From Bordetella petrii (lineage in GTDB: Bacteria; Pseudomonadota; Gammaproteobacteria; Burkholderiales; Burkholderiaceae_B): a DNA stretch of 64,000 bases. Position numbers and translations under genes: made by a program. The stretch spans positions 1,445,698-1,509,697 of the forward strand of contig NZ_JAFMZZ010000001.1 of NCBI RefSeq assembly GCF_017356245.1. The letters run 5' to 3'. Shown one piece after another: positions 52,045-63,004 of this stretch. The notes beneath the pieces were generated by a model that ran no database searches, had not been told where the DNA came from, and saw only the letters and a program-made list of their open reading frames with translations. The first letter of the stretch is position 1; the number at the start of each line of letters is the position of its first letter.

Positions 52045-52443
52045 ATGTCCGGCCCCACCTCGTTCGATCCGGCGCAGGTTTTCGACGTATTCGCCATGCG
52101 CACGGTCGGCACGGCCGATTTCGACCAGGCCGTGGTCGACGCGCCGGGCGACGACCTGCGCTGTGTATTCCTGTGGGGCCAGGATTGTTACAATTGTAAT
52201 TTGTTCAAGCAGGCCGCCTTGCTGCACCGGCAGGCGCTGCTTGACCTGGGGCTGACCTGGTTCCAGGCCGATGTCTACGCCGACGAGGCACTGGGGCGGC
52301 GCTTTTCGCTGCATGGCGTGCCCACCTTCGTGCTGTACCGCGGCGGCAGGCGCCTGGGCCGCATTACCGGCTGGCCGGGGTTGCCGCGCTTTACCGAAGC
52401 CATCGGCCGGCTCTTGAAAAACCCCTCTGGCAGCCCCAGTTAG
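52045..52443 (+). CDS. Thioredoxin-family protein between grpE and dnaK
   Basis: A 132-residue cytosolic thioredoxin-fold protein. The redox motif is CYNC in CVFLWGQDCYNCNLFKQAAL, and HGVPTFVLYRGGRRLGRITGWPG carries the cis-proline. It begins five bases after grpE and ends before dnaK, so heat induction with grpE is likely. The dnaK sigma-32 promoter lies inside its 3' end. The partner is unknown; a redox role for heat-damaged proteins is an inference from position. Confidence 0.82.
   Translation: MSGPTSFDPAQVFDVFAMRTVGTADFDQAVVDAPGDDLRCVFLWGQDCYNCNLFKQAALLHRQALLDLGLTWFQADVYADEALGRRFSLHGVPTFVLYRGGRRLGRITGWPGLPRFTEAIGRLLKNPSGSPS
52413..52440 (+). promoter_or_regulatory. Internal sigma-32 promoter of dnaK
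   Basis: CTTGAAA (52413-52419) and CCCCAGT (52434-52440) are spaced by 14 bases. The promoter lies within the last codons of the thioredoxin-like gene, about 58 bases before the dnaK start. It would let dnaK be induced separately from grpE. Confidence 0.78.
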
Positions 52444-52497
52444 GCTAAGACCCATTTTTATCCCTGTATTCACGGATCTACATCAAGGTATTCCACC

Positions 52498-54420
<1,923 letters not shown>

Positions 54421-54523
54421 TGGCCATTAACGCCTGAATGACGCCCGGAGCCGGAATTTTCGGCTGCCGGGCGGATTCGTTTCAGTACCTACAAGCTTAT
54501 GGCTCTCTCCGGGCCCATCCATT

Positions 54524-55651
54524 ATGGCAAAACGCGATTACTACGAAGTCCTGGGCGTGGCAAAGAACGCAACGGACGATGAACTGAAAAAGGCCTATCG
54601 GAAGCTGGCCATGAAGCATCATCCGGACCGCAATCCGGACAACAAAGAGGCTGAAGAAAAGTTCAAGGAAATCAAGGAAGCCTATGAAGTCCTGGGCGAC
54701 GAGCAGAAGCGCGCCGCCTACGACCGCTATGGCCATGCGGGGGTCGACCCCAACGCGGCCGGCATGGGGGGCGCGGGCATGGGCGGCGGCTTCGCCGATG
54801 CCTTTGGCGACATCTTCGGCGAGATCTTCGGCGGCGCGGGCGGCCGGCGCGGCGGCGGTGCGCAGGTGTACCGCGGCGCCGACCTGAAGTACGCGCTGGA
54901 AATCACGCTGGAGCAGGCGGCGCACGGTTTCGATACCGAAATCCGCGTGCCCAGCTGGGAACATTGCGACACTTGCCATGGCAGCGGCGCCAAGCCCGGC
55001 ACTTCGCCCAAGACCTGCCGCACCTGCGGCGGTTCGGGGGCAGTGCGCATGCAGCAGGGGTTCTTCAGCGTGCAGCAGACCTGCCCCACTTGCCACGGCA
55101 CCGGCAAAGAGATCACCGATCCGTGCCCGTCCTGCGATGGGGTGGGGCGCATCCGCCGCAACAAGACCCTGCAGGTGAAGATTCCCGCCGGCATCGACGA
55201 CGGCATGCGCATCCGCTCCAGCGGCAATGGCGAGCCGGGCATCAACGGCGGCCCTTCGGGCGACCTGTACGTCGAGATCCACATCAAGCCGCACAAGATC
55301 TTCCAGCGCGACAGCGACGACCTGCACTGCGAGCTGACCATTCCGTTCACCACGGCGGCCCTGGGCGGCGAGCTGCAGGTGCCCACGCTGGGCGGCAAGG
55401 CCGAGATCTCCATTCCCGAGGGCACGCAGTCCGGCAAGACTTTCCGCCTGCGCGGCAAGGGCATCCGCGGCGTGCGCGCCAGCTATCCGGGCGACCTGTA
55501 CTGCCATGTGGTGGTCGAAACCCCGGTGCGGCTCAGCGACGAGCAAAAGGCCATTCTGCGCCAGTTCGAAACGTCGCTGAGCGACGGCGGCGACCGCCAT
55601 TCGCCGCAAAGCAAGTCCTGGACCGATCGCGTGAAGGAATTCTTCAGCTGA
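54524..55651 (+). CDS. dnaJ: Chaperone DnaJ (Hsp40)
   Basis: DnaJ delivers substrates to DnaK and stimulates its ATPase. The 375-residue protein has a J-domain with HPD ([11 protein letters not shown]), a Gly-rich linker ([17 protein letters not shown]), four zinc-finger repeats ([32 protein letters not shown]), and C-terminal peptide-binding domains. The 103-base gap after dnaK holds an imperfect hairpin (about 54441-54473) that may lower read-through. A strong terminator ends the operon. Confidence 0.98.
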   Translation: MAKRDYYEVLGVAKNATDDELKKAYRKLAMKHHPDRNPDNKEAEEKFKEIKEAYEVLGDEQKRAAYDRYGHAGVDPNAAGMGGAGMGGGFADAFGDIFGEIFGGAGGRRGGGAQVYRGADLKYALEITLEQAAHGFDTEIRVPSWEHCDTCHGSGAKPGTSPKTCRTCGGSGAVRMQQGFFSVQQTCPTCHGTGKEITDPCPSCDGVGRIRRNKTLQVKIPAGIDDGMRIRSSGNGEPGINGGPSGDLYVEIHIKPHKIFQRDSDDLHCELTIPFTTAALGGELQVPTLGGKAEISIPEGTQSGKTFRLRGKGIRGVRASYPGDLYCHVVVETPVRLSDEQKAILRQFETSLSDGGDRHSPQSKSWTDRVKEFFS

Positions 55652-55670
55652 TCGCCGGCCCGCAACGAAA

Positions 55671-55706
55671 AACCCCCTGCCGCACACACGGCAGGGGGTT
55701 TTTTTT
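55671..55706 (+). terminator. Terminator of the dnaK-dnaJ operon
   Basis: AACCCCCTGCCG (55671-55682) and CGGCAGGGGGTT (55689-55700) pair perfectly around CACACA, followed by further Ts. Confidence 0.95.
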
Positions 55707-55739
55707 GCAGCTTGCCGGCCCTGGGAAGGGCCTGTCCTA

Positions 55740-56075
55740 TCAGTTGGCAACCGGGGGATAGTCCAGTTCGCCGAAGGTGTACTGGCCGTTGGCCTTGGCT
55801 TCGGCCAGTTCGGCGCGAACCTGCTCGCGGGTCTTGCCGGCGGCGGTGGACACCTGGACAGCCGGGTAGTCTTCTTCGCCGAAGGTGACCAGGCCGGCGG
55901 CCTTGGCCTGGGCCAGTTCGGCCTGCACCTGGGCGCGGGTCGGCGCGTTGGCGTCAGCCTGGCCGTACACACCCTGGAAGGGCACGTTGTTGGGTTCGAT
56001 GTTGGGCGACGCGGCGTAAGCGCCGGCGCTCAGCAGGCCCATCGAAACAAAGAGAGCAGTAGCTAGGGTTTTCAT
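55740..56075 (-). CDS. DUF4148 exported protein with two repeats
   Basis: A 111-residue exported protein with a signal peptide (LATALFVSMGLLSAGAYA). The mature part carries two copies of a roughly 28-residue unit: TRAQVQAELAQAKAAGLVTF-GEEDYPAV and TREQVRAELAEAKANGQYTF-GELDYPPV, the DUF4148 pattern. Such small periplasmic proteins are abundant in Burkholderiales and have no settled role. GGAGG precedes the ATG. It is transcribed alone. Confidence 0.85.
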   Translation of the reverse strand: MKTLATALFVSMGLLSAGAYAASPNIEPNNVPFQGVYGQADANAPTRAQVQAELAQAKAAGLVTFGEEDYPAVQVSTAAGKTREQVRAELAEAKANGQYTFGELDYPPVAN

Positions 56076-56308
56076 GATAAGACCTCCATTCGTCTGTTGA
56101 TCTGGGACTGAATCCGGCGGCCTTCCGTCGTGGTTCGTTGTGTTTCCCGATGACTGAATTCTGCGCGCATCCGAACCTGGGATAAACCCTGATTTTTTGA
56201 AAATATTTTTCCATTTTCCGGTGTAATAAGCAGGTTCATGGGGGTTATATCGGAATGATGGCCGCCTTTCCCATCAGGACCCGGGCGGGGATCGCCGCGA
56301 CCGGCCCC

Positions 56309-56334
56309 AAAAAAAACCGGCCCCTGGGGCCGGT
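56309..56334 (-). terminator. Terminator of the M16 peptidase gene
   Basis: On the minus strand ACCGGCCCC (56334-56326) pairs with GGGGCCGGT (56324-56316), followed by about seven Ts. It begins 23 bases after the stop codon. Confidence 0.85.
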
Positions 56335-56356
56335 CTGGGCGGCAACGAAGGGCTGC

Positions 56357-59179
56357 CTAAGGGGCGGCTTTCTTCGGGGCGGCATCCTGCGGAGCGGCCT
56401 TTTCTGGCGGGGGTTGCCGCGGCGCCGCCTTGTTCGGGGACGCGAAGTCGCCCGCCACGGCCGTGCTGAAGGCCGCCGGCTGCAAGTGCCCGCGCAGGGC
56501 CGCATTGACGGTATCGGGCGTCAGGGCGGCAATCTTGCGGTCCATGTCGGCCGACCATTCGAAGCTGCGGCCGCGCTTCAGGTAGTTGATCCAGGTCGAG
56601 GCCAGCACGCTGTCCTGGGCGCGGGCCAGCTTGCGGTAGTTGAGCAGGGCGGCGATGCCGTCTTTGACTTCTTCGGCGGAGAAGCCGTCTTTCAGCGCCC
56701 GGGCCAGCTCTTCGTCTATGGCTTTTTCAAGCCGTGCGCGGTTCTGCGGCGCATAGATGGCATAGATGGTCCAGCTGGCCGTGGGCTCGAACGACGACAC
56801 CGACAGATTGCTGCGCACGTTGTACGACAGCCCGTCGGTTTCGCGCACGCGGTTCCACAGGCGCGATGTCTCGGAGGTGCCCAGCAGGAAATTGGCCAGG
56901 TACAGCGCCGGGAAGTCGGCGTCGGTGTCCTGCAGCTTCAGCGGCATGCGCGAGATATAGAACGCGTTGGCCTTGTCGGGGGTTTCGATGCTGAAGCGCT
57001 GCGCCTTGATGGCCCGGTAGGGGTCGGACAGGCGGGTATAGGCCGGCGCCTGCTGCCAGCCTTTCAGGCCGGTGGTCAGGGCCTGCTTGACCGCGTCGGC
57101 GTTGAAATCGCCCACGGCCGAGAACTTGATGTGGCCGGCGCCGTAGTAGCGGTCGTGGAAAGCGGCCAGCGCGTCGCGGTCGAGCTTGCCCGCGTCGGCC
57201 AGGGCTTCTTCGAAAGTGGGTACATAGCGCACATCGTCGGCCGGCCACGGGTTGTCCTGGCGCGCCAGCGCGCGCGAGGCCAGGGCGGTGGGCTCGGTCA
57301 TGCTGCTGCGGATCGAGGTGAGCGCCTGGCGCTGGTATTCCTCGACCTGGTCTTTGGGGAAGTTGGCGTGGCGCACCACGTCCAGCACCAGGGCGACCAG
57401 TTCGGGCAGGTGCTCGCCCGCGGCCGACATGGCCACCGTGAGATCGGTGCCCGACCCGTCGAATTCGACCTGGGCCTGCAGGGCATCGAAGCGGTCCTGG
57501 ATGTCCTGGCGCGACAGCTTGGCGGTGCCGCGCTCGAGCAGATCGGCCACGGCGGCGGCGTTGACGCGCTGGCCGCGCAGGCTGTCGGCGTCGCCGAACT
57601 GCACCAGCAGCTCGGCCTGCACGCGGCCGCCGCGGGTGGCCTTGGGCAGCAGGGCCAGCTGCACGGGGCCGTTGGGCAGATCGAGCTGGCTGCGCTGGGT
57701 GAGCTTGTCGATGTTGGCGGGCGACGGGTCGAAGGCCTCGGCCTGCTTGAAATCGGGGTCGCCCTGGTAGTCTTTCAGCAGGCCGGCCAGGTCGGGGCGC
57801 TGCGCCAGCGGCGCGCGCTGGGGTTTTTCGGTGGGAATGTAGCGGCCTTCGGTGCGGTTGCTGGCCACCAGGTAGGTGGCGGCCACGCGCTGCACGTCTT
57901 CGAGTTTGGCGTCGCGCACCCGGTCGCGCTGCAGGAAGAACAGGCGCCAGTCGCCGCCGGCGATGGCCTCGGACAGCGCCACGCCGATTTTTTCGGGATC
58001 GGAATACACCTGCTGCCAGGCGGTCAGCCACTTGCTGCGGGCGCGCTCGAGCTCTTCGGCGGTAAACGGCTTGTCGCCCAGCGACTCCAGGGTCGAGGTC
58101 AGGGTTTGCAGCGCCTTGTCCTGGTCCATGCCGGGCTGCAGCTGCGCGCCGAACATGGCCACGCCGGGGTCGAGCTGGTCCATGGTGAAACCGAACACGT
58201 CGGCCGCCTGCTTGGTGGGCACCAGGGCATGGTACAGGCGGCCCGAGGGCGTGTCGGCCAGGATGGTGGTGGCCAGGTCGAACGGCGCGTAATCGGGGCT
58301 GCCGGCCGCCGGAATGTGGTACATGGCCGCCACCAGCGGGATGCCGCCCGCGCGGCGCAGGGTGATGGCGCGTTCGCCGTCTTGTACGGGCTCGACGGTG
58401 TATTCGGGCGGCAGCTTGCGCTGCGGCCGGGGCAGCTTGCCCAGGGTGGCGCGGATGGCTTCCAGGGTGGTTTGCGGGTCGAACTTGCCGGCCACGATCA
58501 GCACGGCGTTGTCGGGCTGGTAATACTCATGATAGAAGGCCCGCAACTGCCCGACATCGACATTTTCGACATCGGAGCGCGCGCCGATGGTGCTTTTGCC
58601 GTAGTTGTGCCATTGGTAGGCGGTGGCCTGCATTTTCTGCATCAGCACCCGGAAAGGGTTGTTTTCGCCGCTTTCCATTTCATTGCGCACCACGGTCATC
58701 TCGGAATCGAGATCTTCCTTGGCGATCAGCGAGTTGACCATGGCGTCGGCCTGCCAGCCCAGGTACCACTTCAGCGTGTCGGGGTTGGCGGCAAAGCTGG
58801 CAAAGTAGTTGGTGCGGTCGGCCGAAGTCGAGCCGTTGGCCTGCAGGCCGCGCCGCGAGAATTCGGCCAGCGCGTTGCGGGTGGTGGGGGTGGCCTTGAA
58901 CAGCATGTGTTCCAGCAGGTGCGCCATGCCGGTCTGGCCGTAGTTTTCCTGGCGCGAGCCCACCAGGTACGTCATGTTGACCGTGGTGGTGGGTTTGGAC
59001 GCGTCGGGCGCCAGCAGCACGCGCAGCCCGTTCGGCAGCCGGTATTCGGTGATGCCCTCGACCGAGGCAACCTCGGAAACCCCCGCCGGCACCGGCGCGG
59101 CGCCGGCCTGGAAGGCCAGGAAAGAGGTGATCAGCAGGGCGTTCAGGCGGGCGGGCAGCCCCGAAAGCGAAAAGCGCAT
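56357..59179 (-). CDS. M16-family zinc peptidase (pitrilysin type), two-domain
   Basis: A 940-residue exported metallopeptidase with a signal peptide (LLITSFLAFQAGAAPVP). The inverted zinc motif HLLEH is at residues 87-91, with the downstream glutamate in the NEMESGENNPF region. The second M16 module (from about residue 480: RSQLDLPNGPVQLALLPKATRGG) lacks HxxEH, as in pitrilysin and related proteases where it is structural. A Pro/Ala/Lys tail ends the protein. It probably degrades peptides in the periplasm; the substrate is unknown. Confidence 0.92.
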   Translation of the reverse strand: MRFSLSGLPARLNALLITSFLAFQAGAAPVPAGVSEVASVEGITEYRLPNGLRVLLAPDASKPTTTVNMTYLVGSRQENYGQTGMAHLLEHMLFKATPTTRNALAEFSRRGLQANGSTSADRTNYFASFAANPDTLKWYLGWQADAMVNSLIAKEDLDSEMTVVRNEMESGENNPFRVLMQKMQATAYQWHNYGKSTIGARSDVENVDVGQLRAFYHEYYQPDNAVLIVAGKFDPQTTLEAIRATLGKLPRPQRKLPPEYTVEPVQDGERAITLRRAGGIPLVAAMYHIPAAGSPDYAPFDLATTILADTPSGRLYHALVPTKQAADVFGFTMDQLDPGVAMFGAQLQPGMDQDKALQTLTSTLESLGDKPFTAEELERARSKWLTAWQQVYSDPEKIGVALSEAIAGGDWRLFFLQRDRVRDAKLEDVQRVAATYLVASNRTEGRYIPTEKPQRAPLAQRPDLAGLLKDYQGDPDFKQAEAFDPSPANIDKLTQRSQLDLPNGPVQLALLPKATRGGRVQAELLVQFGDADSLRGQRVNAAAVADLLERGTAKLSRQDIQDRFDALQAQVEFDGSGTDLTVAMSAAGEHLPELVALVLDVVRHANFPKDQVEEYQRQALTSIRSSMTEPTALASRALARQDNPWPADDVRYVPTFEEALADAGKLDRDALAAFHDRYYGAGHIKFSAVGDFNADAVKQALTTGLKGWQQAPAYTRLSDPYRAIKAQRFSIETPDKANAFYISRMPLKLQDTDADFPALYLANFLLGTSETSRLWNRVRETDGLSYNVRSNLSVSSFEPTASWTIYAIYAPQNRARLEKAIDEELARALKDGFSAEEVKDGIAALLNYRKLARAQDSVLASTWINYLKRGRSFEWSADMDRKIAALTPDTVNAALRGHLQPAAFSTAVAGDFASPNKAAPRQPPPEKAAPQDAAPKKAAP

Positions 59180-59426
59180 GGCGAGTATCCGTGTTACGGG
59201 AGGATGTCGTTGGAGTGTATACGCCCCGGATGGTTCCTATTTGGCGCCGCGCCCGGCGCGGGTGTAACCTGTTGGAAACAGGGCTGTTCCAGACAGACGG
59301 GATGCGCGACGGCCTGCAGCGGGTCTCCCGTCTTGCGCCTTTCCGGCCTCTCCGCGGCCGGGGTGTGTCGTTCGCGCGTTCGCTGCCGGCATTGCGCCGG
59401 CCAACCTGACCGGAGGAACGACGGCC

Positions 59427-59795
59427 ATGCTGACCAATCTTGTCACGCGCGCCCTGTCCCAGCTCGTGGGCGCGCCGCTTAGCCAAGACCGCATCAAGGG
59501 GCGATTCCGCTACGCTTATGCCAGCGACGACGGGCAATTCGTGGCGATACTGGCCCATGATCTGACCACCTATGTGGTGGATGTGCCGGCCGAGCGCTAT
59601 TTCGCCGAATGCGGCGGCTCGCCGCGCGGCTTTGCGGGGCATGTGCTCGAAATGGAAGGGGTTGCCACGCAACCGCGCCAGCGGACGGCCGCCAATGAGC
59701 TGTTCGACCTGGACATGGACAGCGACGACATTCCCTGGCGCCGCTGTCCGGGGCCGCAGGCGCATTTTGCCGTGCAAGAGCGGCGCATGGCCTGA
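59427..59795 (+). CDS. Conserved protein of unknown function
   Basis: A 122-residue cytosolic protein, not recognised. It begins MLTNLVTRALSQLVGAPLSQDRIKGRFRYAYASDD and has an FAGHVLEMEGVATQPRQRTAANELFDLDMDSDD stretch. The N-terminal 75 residues look like a compact beta-rich domain; the C-terminus is acidic. CGGAGGAAC gives a very good ribosome-binding site. It stands between the divergent M16 gene and a GNAT gene. Confidence 0.65.
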   Translation: MLTNLVTRALSQLVGAPLSQDRIKGRFRYAYASDDGQFVAILAHDLTTYVVDVPAERYFAECGGSPRGFAGHVLEMEGVATQPRQRTAANELFDLDMDSDDIPWRRCPGPQAHFAVQERRMA

Positions 59796-59858
59796 GCCGC
59801 CCGCGCAGGCCGGAAGGGCGGCCGGCGCGCCGCGCGCGGCGTCGCTACAATGCGCGCC

Positions 59859-60410
59859 ATGGATTCCGATTCTGCCCGCCCGTCCGGCGCCACTCTGATC
59901 GAATGCACGCATGCGCGCCATGCCGGTGCCATTCTGGCCATCTTCAACGACGCCATCGGCACGTCCACGGCCCTGTACGAATATCAGCCGCGCACGCCCG
60001 CGACGATGCAGGCCTGGTTCCAGGCCAAGCAGGCGGGCGGCTTCCCGGTCATCGGCTTCGAAAACGCGGACGGCGAGCTGATGGGCTTTGCCAGCTATGG
60101 CGCGTTCCGCGCCTACCCGGCCAACAAGTACACGGTCGAGCACTCGGTGTACATCGATGCCCGCTTCCGTGGCCGCGGCCTGGCCGAGGCGCTGATGCGC
60201 ATCCTGATCGCGCGTGCGCGCGACCGCCAGCTGCACGTGCTGGTGGGCGGCATCGACGCCGCCAACACCGCCAGCATCCGCCTGCACGAAAAGCTGGGCT
60301 TCGAGCATGCCGGCACGATCCGCCACGCGGGTTTCAAGTTCGGCCGCTGGCTGGACCTGGCGTTCTATCAATTGATATTGGACACGCCGGCCGAGCCCGC
60401 CGACGGCTGA
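59859..60410 (+). CDS. GNAT acetyltransferase, phosphinothricin acetyltransferase-like
   Basis: A 183-residue N-acetyltransferase. The pattern is of the PAT/YncA type: HAGAILAIFNDAIGTSTALYEYQPRT, ENADGELMGFASYGAFR, the acetyl-CoA loop RFRGRGLAEALM, and GGIDAANTASIRLHEKLGFEHAGTIRHAG near the C-terminus. The substrate may be methionine derivatives or similar amines, as in relatives. Another ATG three codons upstream (59850) overlaps a TACAAT -10-like sequence, so the one at 59859 was chosen. Confidence 0.85.
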   Translation: MDSDSARPSGATLIECTHARHAGAILAIFNDAIGTSTALYEYQPRTPATMQAWFQAKQAGGFPVIGFENADGELMGFASYGAFRAYPANKYTVEHSVYIDARFRGRGLAEALMRILIARARDRQLHVLVGGIDAANTASIRLHEKLGFEHAGTIRHAGFKFGRWLDLAFYQLILDTPAEPADG

Positions 60411-60431
60411 AGCCGCCGGCGCGGGCAGCCG

Positions 60432-61604
60432 TTATTTCGACAGCAGGCGCATGGCCTGTTCCAGGCCCGCCACGGTAACGGGGTACATGCGCTGCTGCAT
60501 GATGTCGCGCAGCAGCGCAATGGACTGGCGGTATTGCCACGACGCCGTGGGCTCGGGATTGAGCCAGACGGCCTTGGGCCAGGCATCCAGCAGCCGGCGC
60601 AGCCACACCGCGCCCGGCTCTTTGTTGTAGTGCTCTACCGAGCCGCCGGGCTGCAGGATCTCGTACGGGCTCATGGTGGCGTCGCCCACGATGATCAGCC
60701 GCCAGTCGGGGTTGTACTTGCGCAGCACATCCCAGGTGTCGAAGCGCTCGTTCTGGCGCCGGCTGTTGCTTTGCCACAGGCTTTCGTACGGGCAGTTGTG
60801 GAAGTAATAGACATCCAGGTTGCGGAATTCGCTGCGGGCCGCCGAAAACAGTTCTTCGACCCGGGCGATGTGGTCGTCCATGCTGCCGCCCACGTCCAGC
60901 AGCATCAGCACCTTGACTGTGTTGTGGCGCTCGGGCACCAGGCGCAAGTCCAGGTGGCCGGCATTGCGCGCCGTGCTGGCGATGGTGTCGTCCAGGTCCA
61001 GTTCGAGTTCGGCGCCTTCGCGCGCGAAACGCCGCAGGCGCCGCAGCGCCACCTTGAAATTGCGGATGCCGAGTTCGAGCCGGTCGTCGTAGTCGCGGAA
61101 CTGGCGCATGTCCCACACCTTGACCGCGCTGCGGTTGCCGGCCGAATCGCCGCCCACCCGGATGCCTTCGGGGTGGTAGCCGCTGTTGCCGAACGGCGAG
61201 GTGCCGCCGGTGCCTATCCATTTGCTGCCGCCGGCGTGGCGCTCTTTCTGTTCTTCCAGCCGCTGCTTGAACAGTTCCATCAGCTTGTCCCAGCCGTGCC
61301 GCTCGATGGCGGCTTTTTCTTCGGGGGTCAGGCTTTTTTCGAACTGCTTGATCAGCCAGTCGATGGGAATGTCCTTGCCGGCGGGCAGGGCGGCCTCGAT
61401 GCCCCGGTAGTAGGCGCCGAAGGCCGCGTCGTAGCGGTCGTACAGCGATTCGTCCTTGACCAGCGCGGCGCGCGCCAGGTAATAGAAGCTGTCCAGCGTA
61501 GGCGCCATGACGTCGTGGCGCAAGGCGTCGAGCAGGGTCAGGTATTCCTTGACCGAGACCGGCAGCTTGTGGGCGCGCAGGTGGTAGAAGAAATCGGTCA
61601 GCAT
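60432..61604 (-). CDS. VWA domain protein (CoxE-like) partner of the MoxR ATPase
   Basis: A 390-residue protein. The C-terminal von Willebrand factor A domain has an intact-looking MIDAS start DVGGSMDDH and the second-strand pattern (YYFHNCPYESLW, LIIVGDATMSPYEI). The N-terminal half is helical with a Lys/Glu-rich stretch. VWA-MoxR pairs act as metal or cofactor chaperones for enzymes such as CO dehydrogenase or Rubisco. It follows the MoxR gene by 19 bases. Its client is not in the window. Confidence 0.85.
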   Translation of the reverse strand: MLTDFFYHLRAHKLPVSVKEYLTLLDALRHDVMAPTLDSFYYLARAALVKDESLYDRYDAAFGAYYRGIEAALPAGKDIPIDWLIKQFEKSLTPEEKAAIERHGWDKLMELFKQRLEEQKERHAGGSKWIGTGGTSPFGNSGYHPEGIRVGGDSAGNRSAVKVWDMRQFRDYDDRLELGIRNFKVALRRLRRFAREGAELELDLDDTIASTARNAGHLDLRLVPERHNTVKVLMLLDVGGSMDDHIARVEELFSAARSEFRNLDVYYFHNCPYESLWQSNSRRQNERFDTWDVLRKYNPDWRLIIVGDATMSPYEILQPGGSVEHYNKEPGAVWLRRLLDAWPKAVWLNPEPTASWQYRQSIALLRDIMQQRMYPVTVAGLEQAMRLLSK

Positions 61605-61623
61605 GGCGGCGGGGGCCGGGCGC

Positions 61624-62496
61624 TCAGCGGCGGGCGTTGCCGCGGGTCATGGCGGCCAGGCGTTCCAGCAGCTGCACGTCCTGCTCGTTCTTGAGCAGGG
61701 CGCCGGCCATCATCGGCACCGAGGCGGCCGCGTGGGCGTCGATCTGCTCCGCCGTGGCGCCTTCGGCCAGCAGCAGGCGCAGCCAGTCCAGCAATTCGGA
61801 GGTGGACGGTTTTTTCTTCAGGCCCGGCGCATCGCGCAGCGCGAAGAAGGTATCCAGCGCGGCCCGCAGCACGTCCTGCTTCAGGTCGGGAAAATGCACC
61901 GCCACGATGTCGCGCATGGTTTCGCGCTCGGGAAAGCGGATGTAGTGGAAAAAGCAGCGCCGCAGGAACGCGTCGGGCAGGTCTTTTTCATTGTTCGACG
62001 TAATGATCACCAGCGGCCGGTGGCGCGCCGCGATGGTCTGGCGCGTTTCGTACACATGGAATTCCATGCGGTCGAGTTCGCGCAGCAGGTCGTTGGGAAA
62101 CTCGATGTCGGCCTTGTCGATTTCGTCGATCAGCAGCACCACCGGCTCCGGCGCTTCGAACGCCTGCCACAGCGTGCCCTGCACGATGTAGTTGCGGATG
62201 TCGCGGACTTTTTCGTCGCCCAGTTGCGAGTCGCGCAGGCGCGATACGGCATCGTATTCGTACAGGCCCTGGTGCGCCTTGGTGGTGGACTTGATATGCC
62301 ATTGCAGCAGCGGCCGGCCCAGCGCCAGCGCGACTTCTTCGGCCAGCATGGTCTTGCCCGTGCCCGGTTCGCCCTTGATGAGCAGCGGGCGCTGCAGGGT
62401 CAGGGCGGCGTTGACGGCCAGTTTGAGATCGTCGGTGGCAACGTAGCGTTCGGTTCCGTCGAAGCGGGGGGCGGCAGGACTCTGGGCAGCGGGCAT
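61624..62496 (-). CDS. MoxR-family AAA ATPase
   Basis: A 290-residue AAA+ ATPase of the MoxR group. Walker A is GEPGTGKT at 42-49, Walker B VVLLIDEIDKADIEF, sensor IITSNNEKDLPDAFLRRCFFHYI. The ATG at 62496 was chosen because upstream residues are Pro-rich filler. It forms a two-gene unit with the VWA gene downstream, which it probably powers. It is divergent from the cytochrome c genes. Confidence 0.9.
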   Translation of the reverse strand: MPAAQSPAAPRFDGTERYVATDDLKLAVNAALTLQRPLLIKGEPGTGKTMLAEEVALALGRPLLQWHIKSTTKAHQGLYEYDAVSRLRDSQLGDEKVRDIRNYIVQGTLWQAFEAPEPVVLLIDEIDKADIEFPNDLLRELDRMEFHVYETRQTIAARHRPLVIITSNNEKDLPDAFLRRCFFHYIRFPERETMRDIVAVHFPDLKQDVLRAALDTFFALRDAPGLKKKPSTSELLDWLRLLLAEGATAEQIDAHAAASVPMMAGALLKNEQDVQLLERLAAMTRGNARR

Positions 62497-62648
62497 GGGC
62501 GGTGGCGGGAAAGATACGCGCGGGCAAACCGCGCAGGGGTTGGCATGGCTTGGCAACAATTATCGTACAATCGCAGGGTTTTGTTAGCCGGGCGCAGATC
62601 CGGCGCTCATCCTTAGCCCAGTTTTCAGCCTTACCAAGAGCCATTCCA

Positions 62649-62990
62649 ATGAAGTTGAGAACCTCTCTGTCCGCGCTGGCCATGGTTGCGTCCTGTTCGG
62701 TCGCCGGTCAGGCGGCTGCTGCCGATGCAGCGCCGGTCGGCAATGCCCAGAACGCCCGAGACAAAATCTCCATGTGCATCGGTTGCCATGGCATCAAGGG
62801 CTACAAAGCCAGTTTCCCCGAGCTGTACCACGTTCCGATGATCGCTGGGCAAAACGCCAAGTACATCGAAGCGGCCCTCAACGAGTACAAGAAAGGCGCG
62901 CGTAGCCATCCCACCATGGATGCCATCGCCGGCAGCCTCAGCGACCAGGACATCGCCGACCTGGCCGCGTACTACTCCAATCTCAAGTGA
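62649..62990 (+). CDS. Class I cytochrome c, periplasmic
   Basis: A 113-residue cytochrome with a signal peptide (MKLRTSLSALAMVASCSVAG...AAA) and one heme site CIGCH in KISMCIGCHGIKGYKA. The distal Met is probably in VPMIAGQNAKYIEAAL. The size and pattern match small high-potential cytochromes c4/c5-like that feed terminal oxidases. The next cytochrome gene follows after 14 bases, so they are a pair. Confidence 0.88.
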   Translation: MKLRTSLSALAMVASCSVAGQAAAADAAPVGNAQNARDKISMCIGCHGIKGYKASFPELYHVPMIAGQNAKYIEAALNEYKKGARSHPTMDAIAGSLSDQDIADLAAYYSNLK

Positions 62991-63004
62991 TGCGAGGGCC
63001 CATC

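Noticed and set aside
56255..59482. Open frame of over 1,000 codons opposite the M16 peptidase
   Set aside because: Antisense shadow of a recognisable peptidase with signal peptide and HLLEH motif; no family features of its own.
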